Shown: in pieces, positions 43,201 through 52,490 of the stretch
Layout of the letters: each line of letters starts with the position of its first letter
Numbering within the stretch: the stretch's first letter is position 1
Assembly: GCA_051657715.1 (NCBI GenBank)
Contig: JBOFLF010000044.1
Span: forward strand, 1-64,000
Origin: JBOFBH01 sp051657715
GTDB taxonomy: Bacteria > Actinomycetota > Actinomycetes > Actinomycetales > Angustibacteraceae
Length of the DNA: 64,000 nucleotides
Direction: 5' to 3'
Position numbers and translations under genes: made by a program
Notes under the pieces: model-generated
Databases searched by the model: none
What the model saw: only the letters and a program-made list of their open reading frames with translations
Told to the model about the DNA's origin: nothing

Positions 43201-43889
43201 CGCGCCGCTCCTGCTGTGATCAACGTGGCCCGCTCCTCGATGAGACCGTCCCGAACCTCGATGACGCGGGGGAACGCAGCCGCCAGGTCCTGGTTGTGGG
43301 TGACCACGACGATGGCGGTGCCCCGTTGCTGCAGGTCCAAGAGCAGCCGCAGGACGTCCTGCCCGGTCCGGGTGTCCAGGGCGCCGGTCGGCTCGTCGGC
43401 GAACACCACGGCTGGACATCCGACGATCGCTCGGGCGATCGCGACCCGCTGCTGCTGCCCGCCGGACAGTTCATGCGGCCGGTGGGACACCCGGTCGCCC
43501 AGGCCCACGCGGTCGAGCTCATCACGGGCCCGGCGCCGTCGCTCGCGCGCGGTCATCCCGGTGTACAGCAGGGCGGTCGCGACGTTGTCCAGCGCGGACA
43601 GCATGGGCACGAGGTGGAACCGTTGGAAGACGAAGCCGATCCGTCGGGCTCGGACCGCGGCCAGCCGAGCATCACCGACGGAGCTGACGTCCTGGCCATC
43701 GAGCAGGACGCGGCCGGTGGTGGGGGTGTCGAGGGTTCCCATCACCTGCATCAGCGTCGATTTGCCCGAGCCGCTGGGGCCGACCACGGCCAGCAGCTCC
43801 GCAGGCTCGACCCGCAGGCTCACCGCACGCAGAGCCGCGACATCGCCGTACCGCTTGGTGACGTCGTCTAGGGCGATGAGGGCGCTCAT
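43197..43889 (-). CDS. LolD/MacB-type ABC transporter ATPase
   Basis: The 230-residue nucleotide-binding subunit has Walker A GPSGSGKS at 37-44, Q-loop FQR at 88-90, signature LSGGQ at 141-145, Walker B VVFADEP at 161-167, and H-loop His in VVTHNQDL. It pairs with the permease, whose start it overlaps, and its own ATG overlaps the adaptor stop (43886-43889). Confidence 0.96.
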   Translation of the reverse strand: MSALIALDDVTKRYGDVAALRAVSLRVEPAELLAVVGPSGSGKSTLMQVMGTLDTPTTGRVLLDGQDVSSVGDARLAAVRARRIGFVFQRFHLVPMLSALDNVATALLYTGMTARERRRRARDELDRVGLGDRVSHRPHELSGGQQQRVAIARAIVGCPAVVFADEPTGALDTRTGQDVLRLLLDLQQRGTAIVVVTHNQDLAAAFPRVIEVRDGLIEERATLITAGAAR

Positions 43890-44989
43890 AGTGTGGGGAC
43901 CTCCACGTCGTCGCCGGCCTTGAGCTCACCGACCACCTCGACCCGGCCCTCGGCGAACATTCCAGTGGTGACCCGGACCTGCCGGCGGGCGGTGCTGTCG
44001 ATGATGGTGACAACAAACTTTCCGGCGTCGACCGCGACGAGGGCCTCGACGGGCACGCTCAGGACGTTCCGGCGCTTTTCTGCGATCAAGTCCACAGAGG
44101 TGGACAGGGTGTCGTAACGGAGGGTTCGCTTCTCCTTGGTGACCTCGACGAGCAGGCGCACCTTCGGGCCGCCGCTCTTTCCCCCGCCCCCGTTTCCCTC
44201 GCCGCTCTCATCGCTCCCGCTATTCGCACCGCCATCTCCGCCGGTGATGGGAGTGAGCGACCTGATTCGCCCGGTGAGCGGGTCGCCAATGGACGGTGTC
44301 ACGACGACCGTGGATCCGACGGCCGCGTACGGCGCCTTGGCGGCGTCCAGATCAACGGTGACCCCGCGGCGGATCGAGGTGACGACCAGAACCGCGTCCG
44401 TCGCCGCCACGGACGCGCCCACGCCGACCTCGGCTGTCGAGACCCGGACCGCTCCGGCCACCGCGGCGACATCCCCCGGCTCGACCTTCCCCGTCTGCTC
44501 TACGCCCAGGTTCTTCTGCCAGGCCCGCACCGCCTGTGCGGTCGCGCTGGTGAACTTCTCGTTCACCAGCAGTCCTTCACCGAAACCCAGCGCGGTCAGG
44601 TTGCGTTCGAGCTGGCTGACGTCCGGCCCGGTGGTCCCGACCTGCAAGGTGCGGAACACCGGTAAGGCGCCGTAGAAGATGGGGATGGGGCGCAGGTTGA
44701 CCTCGGCCAGGGTGTCGCCGCGCCGCAACACCGCCCCCGGCTTTGGCAGTGCGGTGATCGTCCCCTCGCGTCGTGCGCTGAGGCTTTGGCTCTCGAGGTA
44801 GCCGAGGGAGCCGGTGACCCGCAGCAGCGAACGCAGGGTGCCGCGTGTGACCTGTGCTGTGTCGGTTGCGGTCACCGCCGCAGGCCCGGTCGTCGCCGGT
44901 CTGGAACGGGCCGTGTCGATCCCAGCCATGATTCCCGCGCCGCCGACGAGCACCGCGGCTGTCGACAGCAGCATGGCGCGTCGTCTCAC
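43886..44989 (-). CDS. MacA-like periplasmic adaptor with peptidoglycan-binding domain
   Basis: A 367-residue protein starting at GTG 44989, which overlaps the lipoprotein stop (GTGA). One N-terminal membrane segment (6-24) is followed by a lipoyl/hairpin half (GYLESQSLSARREGTITAL), a peptidoglycan-binding domain (about 115-170: GTTGPDVSQLERNLTALGF, AVRAWQKNLGV), and a second half with VRLLVEVTKEKRTL and a beta-barrel end. An acidic Gly/Ser loop (about 262-285) is inserted. This adaptor type, with a wall-binding insert, accompanies MacB-like transporters in actinobacteria and probably anchors the complex to the cell wall. Confidence 0.9.
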   Translation of the reverse strand: MRRRAMLLSTAAVLVGGAGIMAGIDTARSRPATTGPAAVTATDTAQVTRGTLRSLLRVTGSLGYLESQSLSARREGTITALPKPGAVLRRGDTLAEVNLRPIPIFYGALPVFRTLQVGTTGPDVSQLERNLTALGFGEGLLVNEKFTSATAQAVRAWQKNLGVEQTGKVEPGDVAAVAGAVRVSTAEVGVGASVAATDAVLVVTSIRRGVTVDLDAAKAPYAAVGSTVVVTPSIGDPLTGRIRSLTPITGGDGGANSGSDESGEGNGGGGKSGGPKVRLLVEVTKEKRTLRYDTLSTSVDLIAEKRRNVLSVPVEALVAVDAGKFVVTIIDSTARRQVRVTTGMFAEGRVEVVGELKAGDDVEVPTL

Positions 44990-45522
44990 GGGGTCACCTC
45001 GGACGTCGCGACGCCGACCCGCAGCTGGTCGCCGCCGCAGGTCTTGTCGGCCTTGGTGAACTCGGCGCTGGTCGGGTCGTAGTTGCCGCCCATGGACATC
45101 GAACCGTCGTCCTTGATGTCCGGATCGGGGAAGTCGATGCCGTTCGTGCGCATGCACTTGGCGTAGCCGAGTAATTTCTCCCGCAGTTTCTGCTCGTCCT
45201 CAGCGGAGGGCGGATTGGGTGCAACGACATACTGCTCGCAGGCTTTGAATGCCTTGTCGAGCTCTGGGTCATCTATTTTGTCTTCTGGCATGCTGGAGTC
45301 TCCGCCGGAGGTCTCCGTGGCGTTTAATTCTGCTTTTTTCTCACCGTCCCCGGCGGCATCGATATCTACTCCATTTTCGCGCATGCACTTGATGTACTTC
45401 GCCTCGAGGTCCGCGGGTGACGACGAGGTATTACCCGGACTTTCGCCTCCGCAGGCGGTCAGCAAGAACCCCAGCACGGCTGCGGACGCTGTTGTCGCAT
45501 ATCGACGACGAGCACGCATCAT
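44986..45522 (-). CDS. lipoprotein with duplicated CMRxNGxD motif
   Basis: This 178-residue protein starts at ATG 45522 behind AAGGAGA (8-base spacing); an upstream start at 45561 is unlikely. The lipobox is LLTAC with Cys24. The mature part is internally repeated: YIKCMRENGVD (Cys46) followed by Cys95, then YAKCMRTNGID (Cys123) followed by Cys162. Related small lipoproteins are common next to actinobacterial MacAB-like operons. A role as sensor, substrate or accessory protein of the transporter is inferred only from position. It is first in the four-gene operon. Confidence 0.85.
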   Translation of the reverse strand: MMRARRRYATTASAAVLGFLLTACGGESPGNTSSSPADLEAKYIKCMRENGVDIDAAGDGEKKAELNATETSGGDSSMPEDKIDDPELDKAFKACEQYVVAPNPPSAEDEQKLREKLLGYAKCMRTNGIDFPDPDIKDDGSMSMGGNYDPTSAEFTKADKTCGGDQLRVGVATSEVTP

Positions 45523-45606
45523 CTTCTGATCTCCTTCATGGCTAGTGCTGGCGCGGAGCATGCGACGATGGTTTCGGTGGCGCGGTAGCCGTGGCGTTTC
45601 TGGATT

Positions 45607-45624
45607 GGTTTACAGCCGGTTAAT
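45607..45624 (+). promoter_or_regulatory. candidate OmpR-type direct-repeat site
   Basis: GGTTTAC (45607-45613) and GGTTAAT (45618-45624) form an imperfect direct repeat with an 11-bp period, the spacing bound by OmpR/PhoB-type regulators. It lies in the 209-bp gap between the divergent lipoprotein operon and the response-regulator gene. The assignment is speculative. Confidence 0.35.
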
Positions 45625-45731
45625 GCCGCGCGCCGCATGCTTTGGCAGGGCGAGCTTCGGGTGGTCGCCGACGAGGGTGAGCGGGCCGGGCTGGACGGGT
45701 CGGCCGCTGACCCGCGACGGAGGGAGGTCAC

Positions 45732-46391
45732 GTGCGGGTGCTGGTCGTAGAGGACGAGGAACTGCTCGCCGAGGCGGTGGCGACCGGACTGCGGCGGGAG
45801 GGCATGGCCGTCGACACGGCTTTGGATGGGCAGGCTGCTGTCGAGGCCGTCGACCTGCAACGCTACGACGTCGTCATCCTCGACCGGGACCTGCCGCTGC
45901 TGCACGGCGACCAGGTGTGTCGGCACATCGTCGAGCGCTGGGGTGGCGTCACCGGAGTTCTGATGCTGACCGCAGCCAGCAGCACCCACGAACTGGTCCG
46001 AGGGCTGCGGCTGGGTGCGGACGACTACCTCGGCAAGCCCTTCGCCTTTACCGAGCTCGTGGCCCGGGTCAACGCCCTCGCTCGACGGGCCGGGCCGGTT
46101 CGGCCGCCCGTCCTGGAACGCTCGGGGATCCGGCTCGACCCGTGGGACCGGTCGGTGCACAAGGACGGGATGCTCGTCCGGCTAACCGCTAAGGAGTTCG
46201 GCGTCCTGCGCGTGCTGCTGGAAGCGGACGGCGCGGTGGTGTCCGCCGAGGAGCTGCTTGCCCGGGCCTGGGACGAGAACGCGGACCCGTTCACCGCCAG
46301 CATGCGGGTCATCATCGCCCGGCTGCGCCGCAAGCTGGGCGCTGACAGCATCGTCACCACCGTTGGCGCCGGGTACCAGGTGCCGTGGTGA
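45732..46391 (+). CDS. OmpR-family response regulator
   Basis: This 219-residue protein starts at GTG 45732 behind GGAGGGAGG. The receiver domain has VVEDEEL, phosphoacceptor Asp51 in ILDRDLPLLHGD, LTAASS and DYLGKPFAF. The C-terminal winged helix has VRLTAKEFGVLRVLL and SMRVIIARLRRKLG. It is coupled to the kinase (stop overlaps GTG 46388). Placed divergently from the MacA/MacB-type operon, it is the likely regulator of that operon. Confidence 0.96.
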   Translation: MRVLVVEDEELLAEAVATGLRREGMAVDTALDGQAAVEAVDLQRYDVVILDRDLPLLHGDQVCRHIVERWGGVTGVLMLTAASSTHELVRGLRLGADDYLGKPFAFTELVARVNALARRAGPVRPPVLERSGIRLDPWDRSVHKDGMLVRLTAKEFGVLRVLLEADGAVVSAEELLARAWDENADPFTASMRVIIARLRRKLGADSIVTTVGAGYQVPW

Positions 46392-47692
46392 GGTTCCGGC
46401 TCTCACGACTTACCGCCCGGGCACGCCTCGCGGTCGTCACCGGTCTGATCGTGACCACCTCAGGGCTGGTCGTCCTCGGCATCGGGTGGGCGCTCGTCGG
46501 TGCTCAGCTGAAGATGGAGCTGAGGGCCGTCACCGAGATCGTTCCCGCGCAGGGCGCACCCGAGGTCGACATGGAACGGCCGATCATCGGACCAGAACCA
46601 GCGGATCTGCCCCGTGAGGCCTTTGCGGTACGAGCGCAGGCCGTCATGTTGGAGGAGAACGTCCGCAACGTCACGGCACGTTCCCTGCTGACGCAGCTCG
46701 GGCTTGGTTTGGCGACGCTGCTGGTCGTCTCCGTCATCGGGACGTACGTGCTCGCCGGGCGCCTGCTGCGCCCTGTCAGCGAGGTCTCCGAGTTGGCCCG
46801 CGACATCGAGGCGCACGACCTGCATCGCCGAATCGAACCGCGCGGGTACGGCCGAAACGGCGCCGAGCTCGTCGAGCTCGTCAACGTCGTCAACAGCATG
46901 CTCGACCGGCTTCAGCAGTCCTTCGACTCTCAACGCCGGTTCCTCGCCAACGCCGGCCACGAGCTGCGAACCCCCCTGGCCATCCAGCGCACGGTGCTCG
47001 AGGTCAACGCGCGCAACGACCCCACACCTGAGGTCCGCACCTTAGCCGGGCAGCTCATCCCGGTTATGGATCGGCAGCAGCGGACCGTTGATGGGCTGCT
47101 CGCGGTCGCCCGAGCGGGTGCCGGTGTGGTGCAGCCGAGCCGGGTCGACCTGGCGGCACTCGTCCGCCACGAGCTCGATGACCTGGCTAATCACGTCCAT
47201 CAAGCGGGTCTGGTTCTCGATGTCCAGCTGCCGGATCGGCCGGTGTACGGCTGGGTCGACCTCGCTCTGCTCGAGCTCGTCATCGGAAACCTGCTCAGGA
47301 ATCTGATCCAGCACACCCCGCGCGGTGATCGGGCATGGGTTCAGGTCGATGTCACCGAAGGCGCCCCCAGGATGACCACCGAGAACGACGGGCAGCCGCT
47401 GACAGATGAGATGATCGCCTTGTTGCGCGAGCCGTTCCGGCGCGGCACAACCCCCCGGTCGAGCGTCACGGTAGCTGCCCGCCCTGGCGAGTCCGTGGCG
47501 GGCGCCGGATTGGGATTGGTGATCGCTCAAGAGGCCGCCCAGGCAGCTGGGATTCAGTTGAGCTTTGCCCCTCGCCCCGAAGGTGGCATGCAGGCGTCCG
47601 CCACCGTCCCACCCGACCTGCGGGAGGATCTGCCCAACCCCGTCGGTGATTCCGCCGAGCCGGTGGGCCAGCGGTCACCGACGCCTCCCTGA
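46388..47692 (+). CDS. membrane sensor histidine kinase
   Basis: A 434-residue kinase; GTG 46388 overlaps the regulator stop (GTG 46385 is an alternative). Two membrane helices (about 15-40 and 103-126) flank a short 60-residue extracytoplasmic loop. A HAMP domain follows (RLLRPVSEVSELARDIEAHDL), then HisKA with His191 in NAGHELRTPLAIQ, then HATPase_c with N-box ELVIGNLLRNLIQH and G-box GAGLGLVIAQEAA. The usual DNGPG block is replaced by ENDGQPLTD, as in other actinobacterial kinases of this class. The small sensor loop suggests an envelope or drug cue. Confidence 0.95.
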   Translation: MRFRLSRLTARARLAVVTGLIVTTSGLVVLGIGWALVGAQLKMELRAVTEIVPAQGAPEVDMERPIIGPEPADLPREAFAVRAQAVMLEENVRNVTARSLLTQLGLGLATLLVVSVIGTYVLAGRLLRPVSEVSELARDIEAHDLHRRIEPRGYGRNGAELVELVNVVNSMLDRLQQSFDSQRRFLANAGHELRTPLAIQRTVLEVNARNDPTPEVRTLAGQLIPVMDRQQRTVDGLLAVARAGAGVVQPSRVDLAALVRHELDDLANHVHQAGLVLDVQLPDRPVYGWVDLALLELVIGNLLRNLIQHTPRGDRAWVQVDVTEGAPRMTTENDGQPLTDEMIALLREPFRRGTTPRSSVTVAARPGESVAGAGLGLVIAQEAAQAAGIQLSFAPRPEGGMQASATVPPDLREDLPNPVGDSAEPVGQRSPTPP

Positions 47693-47765
47693 CGTCCGGT
47701 CTTCACTCTCACCGGTTCAGCCGACTGCACCCGTCGAGACGTAGGGGGTGGTCAGCGCGTCGGGG

Positions 47766-47797
47766 CGAAGACCGCCGCTACGTGCCGGCGGTCTTCG
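47766..47797 (+). terminator. hairpin terminator after the two-component genes
   Basis: A 12-bp perfect inverted repeat (CGAAGACCGCCG at 47766-47777 with its complement at 47786-47797) and an 8-base loop, 74 bases after the kinase stop. Confidence 0.85.
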
Positions 47798-47900
47798 GTC
47801 GAGTGCCTCACAGCTCTCCCGCCAGGGTGGTTAACACCACAGCAACCCAGGTCTCAGGACTATCGCAGGGTCAACGACCCACTCTGGCGAAGGAGAGATC

Positions 47901-49928
47901 GTGCGAGATCACGATGGAACGAGGGTACGCGCTGGATGTCGCGTCACCCGGCGACGGCCGGTCGCGGTGGTGGCCATTGCTGTGGGCCTGGTCGCCGTGA
48001 CCACGGCTGGCACTGCGGGAGCATCGGCGGGGGCCGGCGCCGCTTCTGGTTCAGGATCGGGCGGCTCGGCGGTCGCGTTGTCGAGGATGGACCGGGCGGC
48101 ACGGGAGTTGGCGCGAGTGGCCCGCCCGGACGGTCGGGCCACGGGGGCGAACCCGTGGCTTTCCTGGACGGATTCCGGCAGCAACCCCGACCAGGCGGAC
48201 TGGGTGGCCAAGTACGGGCGGGACGCGGCTGTCCGGGCTCGTTCGGCTGCGCACCGTTCTGCGGCTGCCAAGGCTCGCACTCGTCCGCCGTTGGCGGTGT
48301 CGGAGGCTGAGGCGCAAGACGATCGAGGCTCAAACGACACGACCCGCACCGCGCAGCCGTTGCCCGGTCTGGGCACGGCCGGCGGTCGCAATCCGGCGGC
48401 GACCGTCCGCGGCAACCAATCCCCGGCGACGGTGGATCCTGCGCGGATTGTTGATGTGGCGCCAGGCCCGGTCGATGACAGCACGGAGGACAAGGCGACG
48501 GATCTGGGTGAGTTGTCAGCTGATCGGGGTGTGCGTACCACCGGCTCGCTGCCCGACGGCCCGGGCAGCGAGTTGGGCCTCGATTTCGACGTCTATCGCT
48601 TGGTTTTGCCCGCGAACCACCGGTTCCGGATCGATATCACCAGGCTGTCGGGTGACCTGCTGGTAGGATCGTATCTGTTTCGCGAGGGGGCGAGCGCGTC
48701 AGTGGACTTCGGACCGTCGGTCTCGCAGAATCCTGAGCGGGAAACAGCTGAGGTGGCTATCCGCGATGCAGGTGTCTATTATCTTTACCTGTTTAACGGA
48801 AATGTTCTAAGTTTCACCGGGGAAACTCCACCGACGCCTGGTGATTTCACTCGGGGTGATTACCAGTTGCAGGTGAGCGCGGCGCCGGATGACCGGGATG
48901 TGTACGCGGTGCGGATGCGGGCTGGTGACGTGCTGGGGGCGACCGCTCGAGGTGCGCGCCGGGTCGCGGTGTTGGACCGGGCGGGGGAGGAGCTTGTCGG
49001 TTCCTTCTTCGATTTGACCCCCAGCTATCCGGTGAACAGCCCGTTGCCTGGTACTGGCGGCGCCGGGCCGACCGCGGATTTCGTGGCGCCGAAGGCCGGC
49101 ACGTACTACGTGGAGATCAGCAACGGGAACGGTGCTTACGCCAGCGGGGTTCAGCTTTTCCGGCACGGCGGCAACGCTGGGCGGGTGCGTCAGACGGTGT
49201 TCTTGGACTTTGACGGCGCGCAGATCAACAACACCCGGTGGGGTGGTACCGGTACGGCTACGTTGTCGCCGTTGCGGGCCTTCCTGGGTAAGTGGGGGCT
49301 GCGGGCTAAGGATGAGCGGGCGTTGATCCGGGCAGTCCAGGCCAATGTGCAGGAAAATATTGAGCACGATCTGCGTGAGTCCGGGCTCAGCGACAGCGTT
49401 TCGGTCAAGGTGGTCACCAACCTGGATGGGCCGGACCTGTGGGGTAAGCCTGGGGTGACCCGGATCGTGGTGGGCGGCACGGTCGCGGAGTCGGGTTTGC
49501 CGTTCCCCACGGTGGGGATAGCCAATTCCATCGACCCGGGTAACTTCGACAAGCAGGAGACGGGGCTGGTGTTGATGGATTACCTGAGTAGTCCAGTCTC
49601 GGACGGGTTCCAGTCCTCGATCAACGCCTATCTCAAGCCGGGCAGCGACCGGCTCGGGTTCGTGGCCCAAGCGATCGGGAACGTCACCAGCCACGAGATT
49701 GGCCATATGATCGGCAGCTGGCACACCGACGAAGGCAACGACGTCAACAACCTGATGGATGCCGGTGGCAACGCCCCCAACACCTTCGGGGTCGGCGCCG
49801 ACGGCATCGGCGGCACCCGGGACGACACCGATGTCGACTTTGGAGCCGACACCTTTTCCCTGGCCGAAGGTCTGAGCGGAATGGAGGACACCCTCGCCCG
49901 CTCGACCTGGGCCATGAGCACCCGCTAA
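47901..49928 (+). CDS. secreted metzincin-like zinc metalloprotease
   Basis: This 675-residue protein starts at GTG 47901 behind AAGGAGAG. Signal peptide about 1-45 (RRR then a hydrophobic core, Ala-x-Ala end), then a Gly/Ser-rich and low-complexity pro-region to about 210. Two beta-sandwich pre-peptidase-like domains follow (DVYRLVLPANHRFRIDI; DVYAVRMRAGDVLGA). The protease domain has HEIGHMIGSWH (His598, Glu599, His602, His608) and NLMD as the Met-turn (Met619), the extended metzincin zinc site. No close family is recognised. A secreted protease next to an envelope-stress module may have a surface protein as its target; that is conjecture. Confidence 0.85.
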   Translation: MRDHDGTRVRAGCRVTRRRPVAVVAIAVGLVAVTTAGTAGASAGAGAASGSGSGGSAVALSRMDRAARELARVARPDGRATGANPWLSWTDSGSNPDQADWVAKYGRDAAVRARSAAHRSAAAKARTRPPLAVSEAEAQDDRGSNDTTRTAQPLPGLGTAGGRNPAATVRGNQSPATVDPARIVDVAPGPVDDSTEDKATDLGELSADRGVRTTGSLPDGPGSELGLDFDVYRLVLPANHRFRIDITRLSGDLLVGSYLFREGASASVDFGPSVSQNPERETAEVAIRDAGVYYLYLFNGNVLSFTGETPPTPGDFTRGDYQLQVSAAPDDRDVYAVRMRAGDVLGATARGARRVAVLDRAGEELVGSFFDLTPSYPVNSPLPGTGGAGPTADFVAPKAGTYYVEISNGNGAYASGVQLFRHGGNAGRVRQTVFLDFDGAQINNTRWGGTGTATLSPLRAFLGKWGLRAKDERALIRAVQANVQENIEHDLRESGLSDSVSVKVVTNLDGPDLWGKPGVTRIVVGGTVAESGLPFPTVGIANSIDPGNFDKQETGLVLMDYLSSPVSDGFQSSINAYLKPGSDRLGFVAQAIGNVTSHEIGHMIGSWHTDEGNDVNNLMDAGGNAPNTFGVGADGIGGTRDDTDVDFGADTFSLAEGLSGMEDTLARSTWAMSTR

Positions 49929-50017
49929 CTGTTCATTGCACCGGAAGCCGGGTGGCGCGTCCTCGCGACGCCCACTCGGCTTCCGCCGCTCCTGGTCCGC
50001 GGGCCTGGTCAGCGTGG

Positions 50018-50103
50018 CGGAGGATAGGGGATTTGAACCCCTGAGGGTGATGAACCCAACACGATTTCCAATCGTGCGCACTAGGCCACTATGCGAATCC
50101 TCC
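50018..50103 (-). tRNA. serT: tRNA-Ser(GGA)
   Basis: The minus strand begins GGAGGAT (50097-50103), pairs with ATCCTCC (50019-50025), and ends in discriminator G (50018). Anticodon GGA (50067-50069) lies in loop TTGGAAA; a long variable arm and T-loop GGTTCAAATCC are present. CCA is not encoded. Confidence 0.97.
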
Positions 50104-50206
50104 GCGGCCCAGGATACCGGAGGCTCGGTCCGGCCCGACCCACGGCGAACCGGTGTCGACGAACCAGCCGGCGGTTGCGTCCCGTGTCCGGCGTGTAGAT
50201 TCGAGG

Positions 50207-50298
50207 TCGACCCCTCGTGCGGCGTCATCCCGTTGAATCCCCCAGGGCCGGAAGGCAGCAAGGGTAGGTGGGCTCTGGCGGGTGCGCGAGGGGTCGCC
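50207..50298 (+). ncRNA. ffs: signal recognition particle 4.5S-type RNA
   Basis: The conserved SRP core GGGCCGGAAGGCAGCAAGGG (50245-50264) is followed by TAGGTGGGC and flanked by complementary ends (CGACCCCTCG at 50208-50217 with CGAGGGGTCG at 50287-50296). The size of about 92 bases is the short bacterial form. It lies directly upstream of dnaX, the usual actinobacterial location. Confidence 0.95.
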
Positions 50299-50387
50299 TC
50301 GTGCAGCGGGCCAAGCGTCGGCGAGCGCGTCGCCCGCACGTGGTGAGCTCGTTCCGGGGCTGTCGCGGCGGCGGTTAGGGTCGACTG

Positions 50388-52331
50388 GTGACCACCGCGT
50401 TGTACCGCCGGTATCGGCCCGAGGTGTTCTCCGACGTGATCGGTCAGGAGCACGTCACCGAGCCGTTGATGCGGGCGTTGCGCACCGACCGGATCCACCA
50501 CGCCTACCTGTTCAGCGGGCCGCGCGGGTGCGGCAAGACCACCTCCGCGCGGATCTTGGCACGGTGCCTGAACTGCGAGCGCGGGCCGACGGACACCCCG
50601 TGCGGGTCGTGCGCGTCCTGCGTCGGGCTGTCCCGGGGCGGGCCGGGGACCATCGACGTGATCGAGATCGACGCCGCCAGCCACGGGGGCGTCGACGACG
50701 CCCGCGACCTGCGCGAGCGCGCGTCGTTCGGGCCGGCCGCCAGCCGGTTCAAGGTCTACATCATCGACGAGGCGCATATGGTGACCTCGGCCGGCTTCAA
50801 CGCGCTGCTCAAGGTCGTCGAGGAGCCGCCGCCGCACGTGAAGTTCGTCTTCGCCACCACCGAGCCGGACAAGGTGATCGGCACCATCCGGTCCCGCACC
50901 CACCACTACCCGTTCCGCCTGGTGCCGCCCGCGCGCTTGCAGGAGTACCTGGCGCAGCTGTGCGAGACCGAGCAGGTCGCGGTCGCCAAGGGGGTGCTGC
51001 CGCTGGTGGTGCGCGCCGGTGCTGGTTCGGTGCGGGACGCGCTGTCCGTGCTGGACCAGCTGATCGCCGGTTCCGAGGACGCCGGCGTCAGCTATGCCGG
51101 CGCGGTGGCCCTGCTCGGCTACACCGACGCCGCGCTGCTGGACGCGGTGCTGGACGCCATCGCCGCCGGGGACGGCGGCACGGTGTTCCGTGTTGTGGAC
51201 CGGGTGGTCGAGTCCGGGCACGACCCGCGGCGCTTCGTCGAAGACCTGCTGGAGCGGTTGCGGGATCTCATCGTGGTCAGCGCAGCGCCGGACGACGCGG
51301 GCACAGTCCTGCGCGGGGCTCCGCAGGACCAGGTCGAGCGGATGCGCCAACAGGCGGCCCGGTTCGGCGGCGCCGAGCTGTCCCGCGCCGCGGACATCAC
51401 CAACACCGCGCTGACCGAGCTGACCGGGGCCACCGCCCCGCGGCTGCACCTGGAGCTGCTGTGCGCCCGGCTGCTGCTGCCCGGCGCCGACGGCGATCGT
51501 GGCTACGGCGCTCGGTTGGACCGCATCGAACGCCGTCTGGCGGCCGGTTCAGCCGATACGTCTGCGCCCGCAGGCACTCTTCCGGTCGCCGGTCAGGCAG
51601 CGACACGTCCAGCTATCGCCGCGGCGGAGCCACCGTCGGGTGTCGACGGTGACGTGCCGTCCGAGCAGCCGGAGCAGGTCTCGACCGAACCGGTCCCCGA
51701 GCCCGTTGCCGTCCTTGATCCACCGCAGCTGGAGCAGCGGCGGTCCGACGCGCCCGAGGTGGCTCCCTTAGGAGTCGAGGCGATCAGGCAGGCGTGGCCG
51801 GACATCACCGCGCGGTTGTTCGGCATGAAGAAGGTCACCTTCATGCTCGTCAAGGACGCGCAGGTGCTCCGGTTCGACGGCCGGCAGCTGACGGTGGGGA
51901 TCGCCTCGGAGGGTGCCGTGGCGAACTTCCGCTCCGGGGCGCACGCCGAGCTGGTGCAGCAGGCGTTGTTCGACGAGCTGGCGGTGCGCGCCCAGATCGA
52001 GGCGGTCCGCTCGGACGGCCACCCCTCGAGCGGTGAGCGTCCGGTGACCGGGAGCGTCCGGCCCGCGACCTCCTCGGTGAACACGGGCGACGAGGCCTCC
52101 CGCTCCCCATCGCCTGACGATGCAACAGCCGACGACGCCGTCACCGGTGGACGTGTTGCCAGTGGACGTGCAGGCAAGAACGTCGCCGGCGTGGCCGTCC
52201 CGGCCGGGCAGGGCAACGACACCGCAGAAGCCGACGCTGGCGACGCGGACGCGGAGGACTCCAGCTTGGTGGGTCAGCCGGTTGTCGAACGGTTCCTCGG
52301 CGGGCGGGTGATCGACCAGCCACCCCCTTGA
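50388..52331 (+). CDS. dnaX: DNA polymerase III subunits gamma and tau
   Basis: A 647-residue clamp-loader subunit starting at GTG 50388 (VTTALYRRYRPEVFSDVIGQEHV). Walker A GPRGCGKT at 44-51, zinc-module Cys near 60-78 (C-L-N-C, C-G-S-C-A-S-C), DEAH at about 127-130, and the sensor FATTEPDKVIGTIRSRTHHYPF. Domain III continues to about 370, then an acidic, low-complexity tau-like C-terminus. No obvious frameshift slippery run was noticed. The gene starts 89 bases after the SRP RNA. Confidence 0.97.
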   Translation: MTTALYRRYRPEVFSDVIGQEHVTEPLMRALRTDRIHHAYLFSGPRGCGKTTSARILARCLNCERGPTDTPCGSCASCVGLSRGGPGTIDVIEIDAASHGGVDDARDLRERASFGPAASRFKVYIIDEAHMVTSAGFNALLKVVEEPPPHVKFVFATTEPDKVIGTIRSRTHHYPFRLVPPARLQEYLAQLCETEQVAVAKGVLPLVVRAGAGSVRDALSVLDQLIAGSEDAGVSYAGAVALLGYTDAALLDAVLDAIAAGDGGTVFRVVDRVVESGHDPRRFVEDLLERLRDLIVVSAAPDDAGTVLRGAPQDQVERMRQQAARFGGAELSRAADITNTALTELTGATAPRLHLELLCARLLLPGADGDRGYGARLDRIERRLAAGSADTSAPAGTLPVAGQAATRPAIAAAEPPSGVDGDVPSEQPEQVSTEPVPEPVAVLDPPQLEQRRSDAPEVAPLGVEAIRQAWPDITARLFGMKKVTFMLVKDAQVLRFDGRQLTVGIASEGAVANFRSGAHAELVQQALFDELAVRAQIEAVRSDGHPSSGERPVTGSVRPATSSVNTGDEASRSPSPDDATADDAVTGGRVASGRAGKNVAGVAVPAGQGNDTAEADAGDADAEDSSLVGQPVVERFLGGRVIDQPPP

Positions 52332-52490
52332 CGTCGGCGCATCGATGGCCGTTCCAGCGAGCGTGCGCATCCGTTTCGTCATCGGTCGCGTGTTCGTCGG
52401 TTTGAGAGACGGGCGTCAGCTCTCCTGCCAGGATGGCAGCTGACCTGCCGATGACCGCTCACTCCAGCGGTCCCGATCGGGGAGGACGCC

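Noticed and set aside
48807..51449. An 880-codon minus-strand frame across protease, tRNA, SRP RNA and dnaX
   Set aside because: It would overlap two RNA genes and two well-supported proteins; the composition is a GC-bias artefact.
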